DNA of 64,000 nucleotides from Bacteroidetes bacterium UBA6161. GTDB taxonomy: Bacteria; Bacteroidota; Bacteroidia; NS11-12g; UBA955. Within the stretch, counting starts at the first letter, position 1, and every line of letters starts with the position of its first letter. The stretch spans positions 4,578-68,577 of the forward strand of contig DIUJ01000035.1 of assembly GCA_002422315.1 (NCBI GenBank), written 5' to 3'. Of the stretch, positions 9,233 through 18,354 are shown one piece after another. The position numbers and the translations under genes are program-made. The notes beneath the pieces are model-generated. The model did not search any database, was not told where the DNA came from, and saw only the letters and a list, made by a program, of their open reading frames with translations.

Positions 9233-9248
9233 ATAAGTTAAAACTTAT
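9233..9248. promoter_or_regulatory. Perfect palindrome overlapping the lysR start codon
   Basis: ATAAGTT-AA-AACTTAT, a 7-bp perfect inverted repeat with a 2-bp centre whose right arm covers the first two bases of the ATG. It lies between the divergent sbt operon and lysR, just downstream of the predicted lysR -7 element: a plausible operator for autorepression and for control of sbtA. Confidence 0.5.
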
Positions 9249-10170
9249 GAATTATACCCTTTCTCAACTACAAACATACGCTGTAATTGTAAAACATGCA
9301 AGTATTACCAAAGCCGCAGAAGAATTGCATTTAAGTCAACCCGCAGTGTCTATACAGCTTAAAAACTTCCAAGACCAATTCGATATTCCCCTTACCGTAA
9401 CAATTAAAAAGAGAATATTTGTTACAGATTTTGGGAAGGAAATTTACAAAGAAGTAGAGGAAATATTACTGGGCATAAATAAGATAAACAACAAAGCCCA
9501 ACTTTATAACAACCATTTAGAGGGTAAATTAAAGATAAGTGCGGTGTCTACCGGCAAATATATTATGCCTTTCTTTTTAGCAGATTTCCTTAAAATTTAT
9601 CCTGGAATAAAACTTAGTTTAGATTTTACAAACAAACAAACCGTACTTTCTAATCTAGAAAACAACGAATCTGACTTTTCGCTTGTTTCCATACTTCCCA
9701 AGGATATTGCCATACGTAGTTTAAACCTTATAGAAAACAAACTGTACTTGGTAGGAAAAAAAAATATGGAGAACAAAGACATTCTGAAAAACCCAAAAGA
9801 CTTAGAAAACATTCCTATTGTGTATAGAGAAAAAGGTTCTGGTACCCGACAAAGCATGGAGAACTATTTTCTAAAGCAAAATATAGTTCCCAAAAACCAA
9901 ATAGAACTAACTACTAATGAAGCAGTAAAACAAGCTCTTTTGGCTGGCTTGGGATATTCTATTATGCCCATAATTGGAATTAAAAACGAGCTTTCAAACA
10001 ATGAATTAGAGATTGTACCAATGAAAGGACTTCCCATTACAAGCAATTGGAGTTTGATTTGCCCAAAAGACAAAGTTTTTTCTCCAGTGGCACAATCTTT
10101 TTTTAATTATTTAACTACTAACAGAGAACAAATAGCTAGAAAATATTTTGGAGTAAAAATACAGAACTAA
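9247..10170 (+). CDS. LysR-family transcriptional regulator
   Basis: Full-length LysR-type regulator (307 aa). Residues 1-60 form the winged helix-turn-helix (SITKAAEELHLSQPAVSIQL), and about 90-295 form the periplasmic-binding-protein-like effector domain, containing LKISAVSTGKYIMPFFLADF and REKGSGTRQSMENYF, the latter typical of the CbbR/CysB-like branch. It is divergent from the sbtA operon with an 86-bp intergenic region, the usual arrangement for a LysR regulator and its target, so control of bicarbonate uptake is likely. CbbR-type family members sense carbon metabolites; the effector here is unknown. Confidence 0.85.
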   Translation: MNYTLSQLQTYAVIVKHASITKAAEELHLSQPAVSIQLKNFQDQFDIPLTVTIKKRIFVTDFGKEIYKEVEEILLGINKINNKAQLYNNHLEGKLKISAVSTGKYIMPFFLADFLKIYPGIKLSLDFTNKQTVLSNLENNESDFSLVSILPKDIAIRSLNLIENKLYLVGKKNMENKDILKNPKDLENIPIVYREKGSGTRQSMENYFLKQNIVPKNQIELTTNEAVKQALLAGLGYSIMPIIGIKNELSNNELEIVPMKGLPITSNWSLICPKDKVFSPVAQSFFNYLTTNREQIARKYFGVKIQN

Positions 10171-10244
10171 TCCAAACGAGGGTAAAAACATTTTTTTAAA
10201 GTAGGGTTAAAAACTATTACTTTCGCCTTGTAAAATCTTAAAAA

Positions 10245-11321
10245 ATGGCATCTAACACTTTAGGGGAAATAATTCGAATTACAAGTTTCGGAGAATCGCA
10301 TGGTATGGGAGTAGGGGTGGTAATAGACGGTTTTCCTGCGGGTGTAGATATGCCTTATGACCTAATTAACAAACGACTGCAAGAAAGAAAGCCTGGTAGT
10401 TCCGAATTTGTAAGCCCTAGAAAAGAAGACGATAATTTTGAAATTCTCTCTGGGGTGTTCCAAAATAAAACTACGGGTTCTCCTATTACACTGTTTATTA
10501 AAAACACCAATCAAAACCCAAAAGACTACGACTCCCTTAAAGACGTTTACAGGCCCTCTCATGCAGACTATAGCTACCAACAAAAATACGGGATACGCGA
10601 CCACAGAGGCGGGGGGCGTTCTTCTGCAAGAGTAACCGCCGCTTGGGTAGCTGCTGGGGCGCTAGCAGAGAGCATACTTATTCAACAAAACATTGAAGTA
10701 ATTAGCTATGTAAAGCAGATTTATACCCATTGTATTCCTCCAAATCTTTCTATTGAAGAATTGCGAAACAACCAAAATTCGATCCGCTGCCCACACTTAG
10801 AAACAAGAAAAAATATTGAAAAGGAAATAGCCAATGCTATACAAGAAAAAGATAGTTTAGGAGGAGTTATAGCCACCCAGATCTTAAATTGTCCAATAGG
10901 TTTAGGCGATCCTGTTTTTGGTAAATTCCAAGCGAAACTAAGTCAAGCAATCTTTTCATTAAATGCAGTAAAAGGCCTTCAATTTGGAGGAGGTTTTGAG
11001 ATGAGTAGCAAAAAAGGCTCCGAAGTGAACGACGAGTGGGAACAAATAGATGGAAACTTACAAACAAAAACGAATAACTCTGGAGGTTTACAAGGCGGCA
11101 TAAGCAATGGCATGCCGATATATTTCGAAGTTGCCCTAAAACCTACTGCCACGATTGGCAAACAACAAAATACTATAAATACCTTAGGAGAAGAAACCAT
11201 ACTCAATGCTACAGGCCGACACGACCCTTGTGTTGTTCCTAGGGCGGCCCCTATCATTCAAGCACTTACTCATTGGGTACTTTTAGATTTATTTTTGCTA
11301 AATAAAAATGCTACTTTGTAA
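10245..11321 (+). CDS. aroC: Chorismate synthase
   Basis: Catalyses the last shikimate step, 1,4-anti elimination of phosphate from EPSP to chorismate, with reduced FMN. The 358-residue length and motifs are standard: GESHGMGVGVVIDGFPAG at the N-terminus, YRPSHADYSYQQKYG, the RGGGRSSARVTAAWVAAGA block, GSEVNDEW and the C-terminal GRHDPCVVPRAAPI. The ATG is preceded by TACTTTCG, a one-mismatch -7 element at 10218-10225. It is followed by the symporter gene after 21 bp. The product of aroA at the left edge is its substrate. Confidence 0.97.
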   Translation: MASNTLGEIIRITSFGESHGMGVGVVIDGFPAGVDMPYDLINKRLQERKPGSSEFVSPRKEDDNFEILSGVFQNKTTGSPITLFIKNTNQNPKDYDSLKDVYRPSHADYSYQQKYGIRDHRGGGRSSARVTAAWVAAGALAESILIQQNIEVISYVKQIYTHCIPPNLSIEELRNNQNSIRCPHLETRKNIEKEIANAIQEKDSLGGVIATQILNCPIGLGDPVFGKFQAKLSQAIFSLNAVKGLQFGGGFEMSSKKGSEVNDEWEQIDGNLQTKTNNSGGLQGGISNGMPIYFEVALKPTATIGKQQNTINTLGEETILNATGRHDPCVVPRAAPIIQALTHWVLLDLFLLNKNATL

Positions 11322-11329
11322 TTAAATTT

Positions 11330-11337
11330 TACATTTG
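11330..11337 (+). promoter_or_regulatory. TAnnTTTG -7 element upstream of the symporter gene
   Basis: TACATTTG six bases before the ATG at 11343, in the 21-bp gap after aroC. It would give a very short leader or a leaderless transcript; readthrough from aroC is the alternative. Confidence 0.35.
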
Positions 11338-11342
11338 CCAAC

Positions 11343-12761
11343 ATGAAAAAAATGGCGCTTCATTGGAAGATTATATTAGGCTTGATCTTTGGAATTCTAT
11401 GGGCTTTCCTCTCTATTCACTTTGGTTTTAGCACTTTTACACAGCATTGGATTAGCCCTTTTGGTGATATTTTCCTAAAATTACTAAAATTAATTGCCAT
11501 TCCTCTTGTACTTTTTTCCATAGTTACGGGCATAGCAGACCTTGCAGATATTAGCAAACTTGGCAGAATGGGAATAAAAACCATTTTGGTTTATACTGGT
11601 ACCACTGTTTTAGCAATTGGTTTAGGTTTGTTTCTTGTAAATCTAATTGGCCCAGGAGAAAAAATACCAGACAACTTAAAAATATCCAATCGACTACAAT
11701 ACGAACAATGGCGTAATAAAAATGGAATAGAAAAAGTAGATGATAAAAATCTGCTAACCGATACAAACTATTCACAATACCTTTCTGATTTAAATATAGA
11801 AACAAGCGTAAATCCAGAAATTGCTGCTAAAGTAGAGGGAGCAAACAAGGCAATAGAACAAGGCCCTTTGGCTTTTTTGGTAGACATAGTGCCAGATAAT
11901 ATAGTGCAATCCCTTTCCTCTACCTCTCTCATGCTTCAAGTGATTTTCTTTGCTATTTTTTTAGGTATCGCTATCAAAAAAATAGAAGACAAACACTCTA
12001 GTTTTTTGTTTCAAATGTTTAATTCTCTAAACCATGCCTATCTAGCTATGATAGATATGGTAATGAAAGCCTCCCCTATTTTTGTTTTTTGCCTTATGGC
12101 GGGAAACTTAGTAAGCATGGCAGGAAAAGATAGCTCTAAGCTACTTGAAATCTTAACAGGATTAATCAAATACGGCAGTGTTGTAATCTTAGGACTTTCA
12201 TTGCTACTATTTATATTTTATCCAGTGATGTATGCTTTATTTGGAAAAAGAATAAATTCGAAGGATACCTTTTTTCATCGTTACCTCTTCTTTTTTAAGG
12301 CAATGGGTCCTGCCCAATTGCTTGCTTTTTCCACAAGTTCCAGTGCAGCTACACTCCCACTAACTATGGACTGCGTGAAAAACAATTTAAAGGTAAGCAA
12401 GGAAACAGGGAACTTTGTAATCCCCATTGGGGCTACTATCAATATGGATGGCACAAGTTTGTACCAAGCGGTTGCTGTAATTTTTCTTGCACAAATTCAT
12501 TGGATAGATCTAAGCCTTGGCCAACAACTAACGATAGTTCTTACAGCCACTCTTGCGTCTATTGGTTCGGCGGCGGTTCCTAGTGCTGGTCTTATTATGC
12601 TCATTATGGTATTGCAATCCGTAAACCTCAACCCACTTTGGATCGCTATAATTTTACCAATAGACAGAATTTTAGATATGTGCAGAACTGTAATCAACGT
12701 TTCTGGAGACGGCCTTGTATCTTCTATAATCGACCGTTGGGAAAAAAACACTACTAAATAA
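11343..12761 (+). CDS. Dicarboxylate/amino acid:cation symporter (DAACS family)
   Basis: Inner-membrane secondary transporter of the GltP/DctA family, coupling uptake of glutamate, aspartate or C4-dicarboxylates to Na+ or H+. The family hallmarks are all present: the serine-rich hairpin STSSSAATLP, the NMDGT cation/substrate motif, the second hairpin AVPSAGLIML, and the DRILDMCRTVINVSGD stretch that carries the substrate-binding Asp/Arg/Asn. At 472 residues it is longer than GltP of E. coli (about 437); the extra length is a hydrophilic insert at about 115-175 between early membrane segments. The substrate cannot be assigned, although a DMCRT signature favours acidic amino acids over plain C4-dicarboxylates. 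Confidence 0.9.
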   Translation: MKKMALHWKIILGLIFGILWAFLSIHFGFSTFTQHWISPFGDIFLKLLKLIAIPLVLFSIVTGIADLADISKLGRMGIKTILVYTGTTVLAIGLGLFLVNLIGPGEKIPDNLKISNRLQYEQWRNKNGIEKVDDKNLLTDTNYSQYLSDLNIETSVNPEIAAKVEGANKAIEQGPLAFLVDIVPDNIVQSLSSTSLMLQVIFFAIFLGIAIKKIEDKHSSFLFQMFNSLNHAYLAMIDMVMKASPIFVFCLMAGNLVSMAGKDSSKLLEILTGLIKYGSVVILGLSLLLFIFYPVMYALFGKRINSKDTFFHRYLFFFKAMGPAQLLAFSTSSSAATLPLTMDCVKNNLKVSKETGNFVIPIGATINMDGTSLYQAVAVIFLAQIHWIDLSLGQQLTIVLTATLASIGSAAVPSAGLIMLIMVLQSVNLNPLWIAIILPIDRILDMCRTVINVSGDGLVSSIIDRWEKNTTK

Positions 12762-12784
12762 TTTACTTACTCAATTTTTAACTT

Positions 12785-12792
12785 TAAATTTG
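12785..12792 (+). promoter_or_regulatory. TAnnTTTG -7 element of the M43 protease gene
   Basis: TAAATTTG, a full match, 22 nt before the ATG at 12814. There is no clear -33 box. Confidence 0.45.
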
Positions 12793-12813
12793 TAAATTGT
12801 TACAATTAACTAA

Positions 12814-14898
12814 ATGAAAAAAAATATACTTTTACTGGCTACAATTTTTTTGCAAATATCATACTCATTTGCTCAGCACTCCTGCGGAATGGATCACGTT
12901 CATGAAAATTGGAGAAAGACAACCCCAGAATATGCTAATTTAGAAAAAGCAGATACCTCTACCAGAGAAACCAACCGTAGAGCAAAACTTATTATTCCCA
13001 TTGTTTTTCATGTATTGCACACAAACGGTCCTGAAAATATATCTAAAGAACAGATTTTAGACCAATTGCGAATATTAAATGAAGATTTTAGTAAAAGTAA
13101 TGCCAATATTGCAAATATTCGAAATACCGCAAATGCTCCATTCAGAAACATGGTAGCAGATATGGAAATAGAATTCAGGTTGGCAAAGATAGACCCCAAT
13201 GGAAATTGTACAGACGGTATAAACAGAATATACACTCCTGCCCATGTAAATGCTGGGGATAATGTAAAAGGTATTATACGTTGGAATGTAAACAAATATT
13301 TGAATGTATGGGTAGTGAGTACTATAAACAACAACGACCCTACAGGCACAATACTTGGCTACGCAAATTTCCCATTTATGAATGCATCTACAGATGGAAT
13401 AGTTATCCGTTCGGACTATATGGGAACAGTAGGAACTGGCAATGTGGGCCACGCTGGCAGAACACTTACCCATGAAGTGGGTCACTATATTGGTCTTTTC
13501 CATACTTTCCAAGGTGGATGCACTGGCAATGGCGACCAAGTAAACGACACCCCTCCTGTGGCTTCTTCTTCTGTAAATGCAAGTTGCCCAGCAAATGGCA
13601 ATAGCTGCCCTAGTTCTTCTACACTTGATATGTGGGAAAACTACATGGATTACTCCAACGGAGGCTGCCAAGGCTTGTTTACAAATGGTCAAAAAAACAG
13701 GGCATTGTTTTTCTTTACCAATCCTCCGGCTGTGTCTAGCTCGCCAGACAGAAGAGTCTTAATCTCTGCTCAAAATTTAGTAGAAACAGGGGTTGAACCA
13801 AATTTTTCTCAAGCTCCTCTTGCTTACTTTTCAGCAGATAAAAATATAGTTTGCACAGATGAACCTGTTCAGTTTTTTGACAATTCTTGTAAAGGTCAAG
13901 TAAGTTCAAGAACATGGTTATTTGATGGTGCAAATGTTAGCCAATCTAGCCAACCAAACCCAACCATATCCTACTCCACTCCTGGCGTGTACAAAGTTAC
14001 ATTAAAAGTACAAAATACTTTTGGGAATACAGAAAGGGTGGAAAACAACTACATAAGGGTTTTACCTAAAGTAGCTTCTATTGCAGGTGTTGCAGAAAGT
14101 TTCGAAAATACTACCACTGTAAATAACACACTTTGGTCTCAATTAAGCGGAGATGGAATGGGGAATTTTGAAGTACAATCCAATGCAGCATTTTTTGGCA
14201 GCAAATCTATCCTTGCAGAACTAAGCAAAACTGCAACAGGTACGAGATATATTATAGAATCACCTAGTATAAATCTAAAAGAAATTGGAAACCTAGATCC
14301 GAAAATTTCCTTTATGGTTGGCCATGCAAGAAGAAACTCTAGCACTTTTGATATACTAAGGATTTATATTTCTAAAGACTGCGGCGCAACTTGGGAACAA
14401 AGATTGCAAAGAGTTAGTGGGCAATTGGCTGGAAGACAAGGTTTCTTTGAAGGTTTTGTACCTTCTCAAAGCAGTGATTGGGTTCGTGTAACTTTAAACC
14501 TACTTGAGTACAGAGAAGAAACCAATGTAAGGGTAAGAATAGAAATTGAAGATGGTGGTGGAAACGACATGTATTTAGACGATATAAACATAAGTCAGTT
14601 TTTCACTTCCGTTCCAAATTTATCTAAAAATATAGACTTTAGTATATCTCCAAACCCTGTAGACAATGGCGTTTTATCTATTCAATTGCTATCCTTAGAA
14701 CTAAATAGCCCTATAGAAATAGACTTAATAGATATAAATGGACGTAAAGTTGCCACTGTATTCAAAGGAAATACCGATTCAAAGGAGATTAACAAATCAC
14801 TGAATTTAAACGAATTAAACCTTAACAAAGGGATTTATTTGATAAAAGTTAAAAGTTCTGACGGTGTATTAACTAAAAAAGTGATATTTGCGAACTAA
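12814..14898 (+). CDS. Secreted M43 (pappalysin-like) zinc metalloprotease with PKD domain and T9SS sorting domain
   Basis: Extracellular protease. Signal peptide 1-20 (SYSFA|QHS); an M43 catalytic domain at about 55-310 with the extended zinc motif HEVGHYIGLFH (His220, Glu221, His224, His230) and a downstream Met-turn ENYMDYS (Met278); many cysteines that suit a disulfide-rich secreted enzyme; a PKD domain at about 335-420 (YSTPGVYKVTLKV); a 180-residue beta-rich region; and a type A T9SS sorting domain at about 610-694 ending KGIYLIKVKSSDGVLTKKV. All catalytic residues are intact. The likely role is degradation of extracellular protein; the substrate is unknown. topA follows 29 bp downstream but is not functionally related. 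Confidence 0.9.
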   Translation: MKKNILLLATIFLQISYSFAQHSCGMDHVHENWRKTTPEYANLEKADTSTRETNRRAKLIIPIVFHVLHTNGPENISKEQILDQLRILNEDFSKSNANIANIRNTANAPFRNMVADMEIEFRLAKIDPNGNCTDGINRIYTPAHVNAGDNVKGIIRWNVNKYLNVWVVSTINNNDPTGTILGYANFPFMNASTDGIVIRSDYMGTVGTGNVGHAGRTLTHEVGHYIGLFHTFQGGCTGNGDQVNDTPPVASSSVNASCPANGNSCPSSSTLDMWENYMDYSNGGCQGLFTNGQKNRALFFFTNPPAVSSSPDRRVLISAQNLVETGVEPNFSQAPLAYFSADKNIVCTDEPVQFFDNSCKGQVSSRTWLFDGANVSQSSQPNPTISYSTPGVYKVTLKVQNTFGNTERVENNYIRVLPKVASIAGVAESFENTTTVNNTLWSQLSGDGMGNFEVQSNAAFFGSKSILAELSKTATGTRYIIESPSINLKEIGNLDPKISFMVGHARRNSSTFDILRIYISKDCGATWEQRLQRVSGQLAGRQGFFEGFVPSQSSDWVRVTLNLLEYREETNVRVRIEIEDGGGNDMYLDDINISQFFTSVPNLSKNIDFSISPNPVDNGVLSIQLLSLELNSPIEIDLIDINGRKVATVFKGNTDSKEINKSLNLNELNLNKGIYLIKVKSSDGVLTKKVIFAN

Positions 14899-14927
14899 AG
14901 TTAAGTTTAGTTTCTAATATATATCGA

Positions 14928-17444
14928 ATGTCAAAAAATTTAGTCATAGTAGAGTCGCCAGCAAAAGCAAAAACAATAGAAAAATTCCTAGGAAAAGATT
15001 ATATGGTTAAGTCCAGTTTTGGCCATATTCGGGATTTGGATAAAGGAGACGATGCCATAGACCTAAAGAATAATTTCAAACCTAGATACATTGTTCCAAA
15101 CGACAAAAAGAAAGTTGTAAAGGAGCTTAAAGAATTGGCTAAAAATGCTGAAATGGTATGGTTAGCATCGGACGAGGACCGAGAAGGGGAAGCCATTTCT
15201 TGGCATTTGTTCGAAGAACTAGGTCTTAAAAATGAAAAAACAAAACGAATAGTTTTTAACGAAATCACCAAACAGGCCATAGATAGAGCCATACAAAACC
15301 CTAGAGGAATAGACTATAATTTAGTAAATGCACAACAAGCAAGAAGAGTATTAGACCGCTTGGTTGGTTTTGAACTGTCTCCAATTCTTTGGAAAAAAGT
15401 TAAACCTTCCCTTTCTGCAGGTAGAGTACAAAGTGTTGCTGTTAAACTTGTGGTAGAAAGAGAGAGAGAAATAAGAGAATTCGACAGCAATTCAGACTTT
15501 AGAGTGGTGGCTATATTTAGTGCCAAAGGCAAAACCTTTAAAGCGGTATTAGACAAAAGATTTACGAGCCAAAAAGAAGCCCATGATTTTTTAGAAACCT
15601 GCAAAAATGCTGAATTTACCGTAAAAGCAGTAGATAAAAAACCAATCAAAAGAAGTCCTGCTGCCCCATTTACTACCAGTACCTTGCAGCAAGAAGCCTC
15701 TAGAAAGCTTAATTTCCCGGTGGGACTAACCATGCAAGTGGCACAAAAACTATACGAGGAAGGACATATTACCTACATGAGAACCGACTCTGTAAACCTT
15801 TCAGAAACTGCAATACAAGGCGCAATGAGTGCTATTAAAGCAGACTACGGCGACCAATACTCTCAAGTTAGAAAATACGCTACAAAATCTGCTGGTGCAC
15901 AAGAAGCCCACGAAGCAATTAGGCCTACTTATTTCCAAAACCCAATTGCAGGAAGCAACGACAGAGAGAAAAAATTATATAGCTTAATTTGGAAAAGAGC
16001 AATTGCTTCTCAAATGGCAGATGCTCAAATAGAAAAAACAATTATTCAAATAGAGATAGGAAACAGCAAGTATAAATTTGTAGCAGAAGGCGAAGTTATC
16101 AAATTTGATGGTTTTCTAAAAGTATACATAGAGTCTAGCGATGAAGAAGAAACAGAAGAAAGCTCAGATTTATTGCCAGCTGTTTCGATTCAAGACAAAT
16201 TATATTTCTCAGAAATTAGAGCAGAAGAAAAATATAGCAGACCCCCTGCAAGATATACAGAAGCTAGCTTAGTAAAAAAACTAGAAGAATTGGGTATAGG
16301 GAGACCCTCTACCTACGCGCCAACAATCTCTACAATACAAAAAAGGGAATATGTGGCAAAAGGAGAAAAGGAAGGTAGCCCAAGAACTTTGAATAATTTA
16401 ATCTTAAAAGCTTCTGAAATAAAACATGAAGTAAGTTCAGAAAAAACTGGTTCTGACAAAGGCAAACTTATCCCTACAGATATAGGAATGCTTGTAACCG
16501 ATTTTTTATCTGAGCACTTTAAATCTATTATGGACTATGGCTTTACTGCCAAAGTAGAAAAAGAGTTTGATGATATTGCACAAGGATTAAACGATTGGAG
16601 TAAAATGATTGATGGTTTTTATGGTCCTTTTCATAAGATTGTAGACTCTACCCTAGCAAATGCCCAAAAAGTAACAGGAGAGAGAGAACTAGGTACCGAC
16701 CCAAAAACTGGTCTGCCTGTAATAGCAAAAATGGGTAAATTTGGACCATACGTTCAACTAGGGGTGGCAGAAGAAGATAAAAAACCACAATATTCTAGCC
16801 TAAGAACTGGACAAAATTTAGAAAGTATTTCACTAGAAGAAGCATTAGAACTATTTAAACTTCCTAGAACTATAGGTGAATTTGAAGGAGAACCAATAGT
16901 TACCAATATTGGCAGATACGGACCTTACTTGCTTTTTCAAACTAAATTCATTTCCCTACCAAGAGAACATGAACCGCTTTTGGTAAGCCTAGAAGAAGCT
17001 ATTGCTGTAATTGAAAACAAAAGAAAAGAAGACGAAAATGCACCCAAATTACCCGTACTTTTAGGCGAATACAATGACAAGCCAATAGAAGTAAACAAAG
17101 GAAGATTTGGACCCTATATAAAATACAATAGCAAATTTATTTCTATACCCAAAGCCGAAGATTTTATGAGCTTAAGCAAAGAAAGAGCCATAGAATTAAT
17201 CCAATCTAAAACAAAAGAAGAATCTGAAAAAGTGATTAAAACACTGGGTGAAAAAGGAGAATATGTGGTTCAAAAAGGTAAATATGGCCCATATTTGACC
17301 TTTAAAAAGAAGAATTTTAAACTAGACGATGGGGTAAATCCAGAAAGTTTGACTTTGGAACAAGTACAAGAAATTACTGGAAGCACTAAGCCTAGTAAAG
17401 CTAAACCAAAAGCCAAAGCTAAAACCACAACCAAAAAAAAGTAA
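14928..17444 (+). CDS. topA: DNA topoisomerase I (type IA)
   Basis: Relaxes negative supercoils by single-strand passage. The Toprim domain opens VIVESPAKAKTIEKFLG (Glu9) with DEDREGEAISWHL at 82-94; the catalytic tyrosine is Tyr283 in ITYMRTDS; the GRPSTYAPTI motif is present. Instead of the zinc ribbons of E. coli TopA, the C-terminus from about 590 has four topoisomerase C-terminal repeats (signature GKFGPYVQLG, GRYGPYLLF, GRFGPYIKY, GKYGPYLTF), followed by a Lys/Ala tail (KAKPKAKAKTTTKKK) that probably binds DNA. At 838 residues it is full length. The next gene starts 6 bp after the stop. Confidence 0.97.
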   Translation: MSKNLVIVESPAKAKTIEKFLGKDYMVKSSFGHIRDLDKGDDAIDLKNNFKPRYIVPNDKKKVVKELKELAKNAEMVWLASDEDREGEAISWHLFEELGLKNEKTKRIVFNEITKQAIDRAIQNPRGIDYNLVNAQQARRVLDRLVGFELSPILWKKVKPSLSAGRVQSVAVKLVVEREREIREFDSNSDFRVVAIFSAKGKTFKAVLDKRFTSQKEAHDFLETCKNAEFTVKAVDKKPIKRSPAAPFTTSTLQQEASRKLNFPVGLTMQVAQKLYEEGHITYMRTDSVNLSETAIQGAMSAIKADYGDQYSQVRKYATKSAGAQEAHEAIRPTYFQNPIAGSNDREKKLYSLIWKRAIASQMADAQIEKTIIQIEIGNSKYKFVAEGEVIKFDGFLKVYIESSDEEETEESSDLLPAVSIQDKLYFSEIRAEEKYSRPPARYTEASLVKKLEELGIGRPSTYAPTISTIQKREYVAKGEKEGSPRTLNNLILKASEIKHEVSSEKTGSDKGKLIPTDIGMLVTDFLSEHFKSIMDYGFTAKVEKEFDDIAQGLNDWSKMIDGFYGPFHKIVDSTLANAQKVTGERELGTDPKTGLPVIAKMGKFGPYVQLGVAEEDKKPQYSSLRTGQNLESISLEEALELFKLPRTIGEFEGEPIVTNIGRYGPYLLFQTKFISLPREHEPLLVSLEEAIAVIENKRKEDENAPKLPVLLGEYNDKPIEVNKGRFGPYIKYNSKFISIPKAEDFMSLSKERAIELIQSKTKEESEKVIKTLGEKGEYVVQKGKYGPYLTFKKKNFKLDDGVNPESLTLEQVQEITGSTKPSKAKPKAKAKTTTKKK

Positions 17445-17450
17445 TACAAG

Positions 17451-18350
17451 ATGGTTAGTCCTGAACTAAGTGCATTGCTCTATCTTTTGGACGACACCGA
17501 TTTAGAGGTGAGAAAACAAGTTCATGCAAGAATTATTGCAATGGGTACCGATGTTTTAGAAATTCTAAAAAGCAAATTGGACGAACCTCTTTCTGAAAAC
17601 CTAGACAACATTTTTGTCCTAAATGAACTTATTGACAAAATAGAGTTTGAAGATCTTAAAAGGGAAATAAAAACTTGGATAGCAAACCCCGAAGACTTGT
17701 TGTACGGCATGTGGCTTGGTTCTAAATTTTCTGGTTCTGAAGTAGAGTACAAAGAATTAAACCAGCAATTAGAAAGATTCAAATTAGAGGTTTGGCTTGA
17801 ACTAAGATACGACCTTACCGCCTTAGAAAAAGTAAAAATTCTAAACTTTGTTTTGTTTAATCGTTTCGGATTCAAGGGTGATGAAAAAAATTTTTATAGT
17901 CCAGAAAACTGCTATTTACATAAAGTACTAAAAAACAAAAAAGGAAATCCTTTGAGTTTAAGTATTGTTTATGCCTTGGTTGCTCAAAAGCTATATATCC
18001 CTATTTACGGGGTAAATCTCCCCCAACATTTTGTATTAGCTTATTTAGATATTGCAGACCTACCTTCCCCTCGGGCCGATTCCAAAGGCTTGTCTTCCGT
18101 AGCTCCTACAGAAGCCCAAACCCTTTTTTATATCAATGCCTACAACAAAGGGGCAGTATTTGGCAGAAACCAAATAGATTTCTACCTTAGCGATATCAAA
18201 AAAGAATTGCTGCCTTTATATTACAACCCCTGTTCCAATGCCATTATTTTAGAAAGATTTTTTAGAAATTTGCTTAATGCATACACCGTAAACAAAAACA
18301 GTTTTAAACAAAAACAAATTCAGGAAATATTAGAATTATTTATACATTAA
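17451..18350 (+). CDS. SirB1/transglutaminase-like family protein
   Basis: Cytoplasmic protein of the SirB1 N-terminal (Transglut_core2) family. The recognisable block is NKKGNPLSLSIVYALVAQKL followed by GVNLPQHFVLAY. The canonical transglutaminase Cys is replaced by Ser in the PLSLSIVY segment, as in most of this family, so enzyme activity is doubtful. The first 100 residues are helical and look like a repeat scaffold. It is tightly linked to topA upstream (6 bp) and the TPR lipoprotein downstream (4 bp). The biological role of the family is not settled. Confidence 0.75.
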   Translation: MVSPELSALLYLLDDTDLEVRKQVHARIIAMGTDVLEILKSKLDEPLSENLDNIFVLNELIDKIEFEDLKREIKTWIANPEDLLYGMWLGSKFSGSEVEYKELNQQLERFKLEVWLELRYDLTALEKVKILNFVLFNRFGFKGDEKNFYSPENCYLHKVLKNKKGNPLSLSIVYALVAQKLYIPIYGVNLPQHFVLAYLDIADLPSPRADSKGLSSVAPTEAQTLFYINAYNKGAVFGRNQIDFYLSDIKKELLPLYYNPCSNAIILERFFRNLLNAYTVNKNSFKQKQIQEILELFIH

Positions 18351-18354
18351 CACC

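Noticed and set aside
13075..13692. A 205-codon open frame on the minus strand
   Set aside because: It lies antisense to the intact M43 protease domain, is rich in Cys/Ile/Ser without family resemblance, and has no promoter; a shadow frame.
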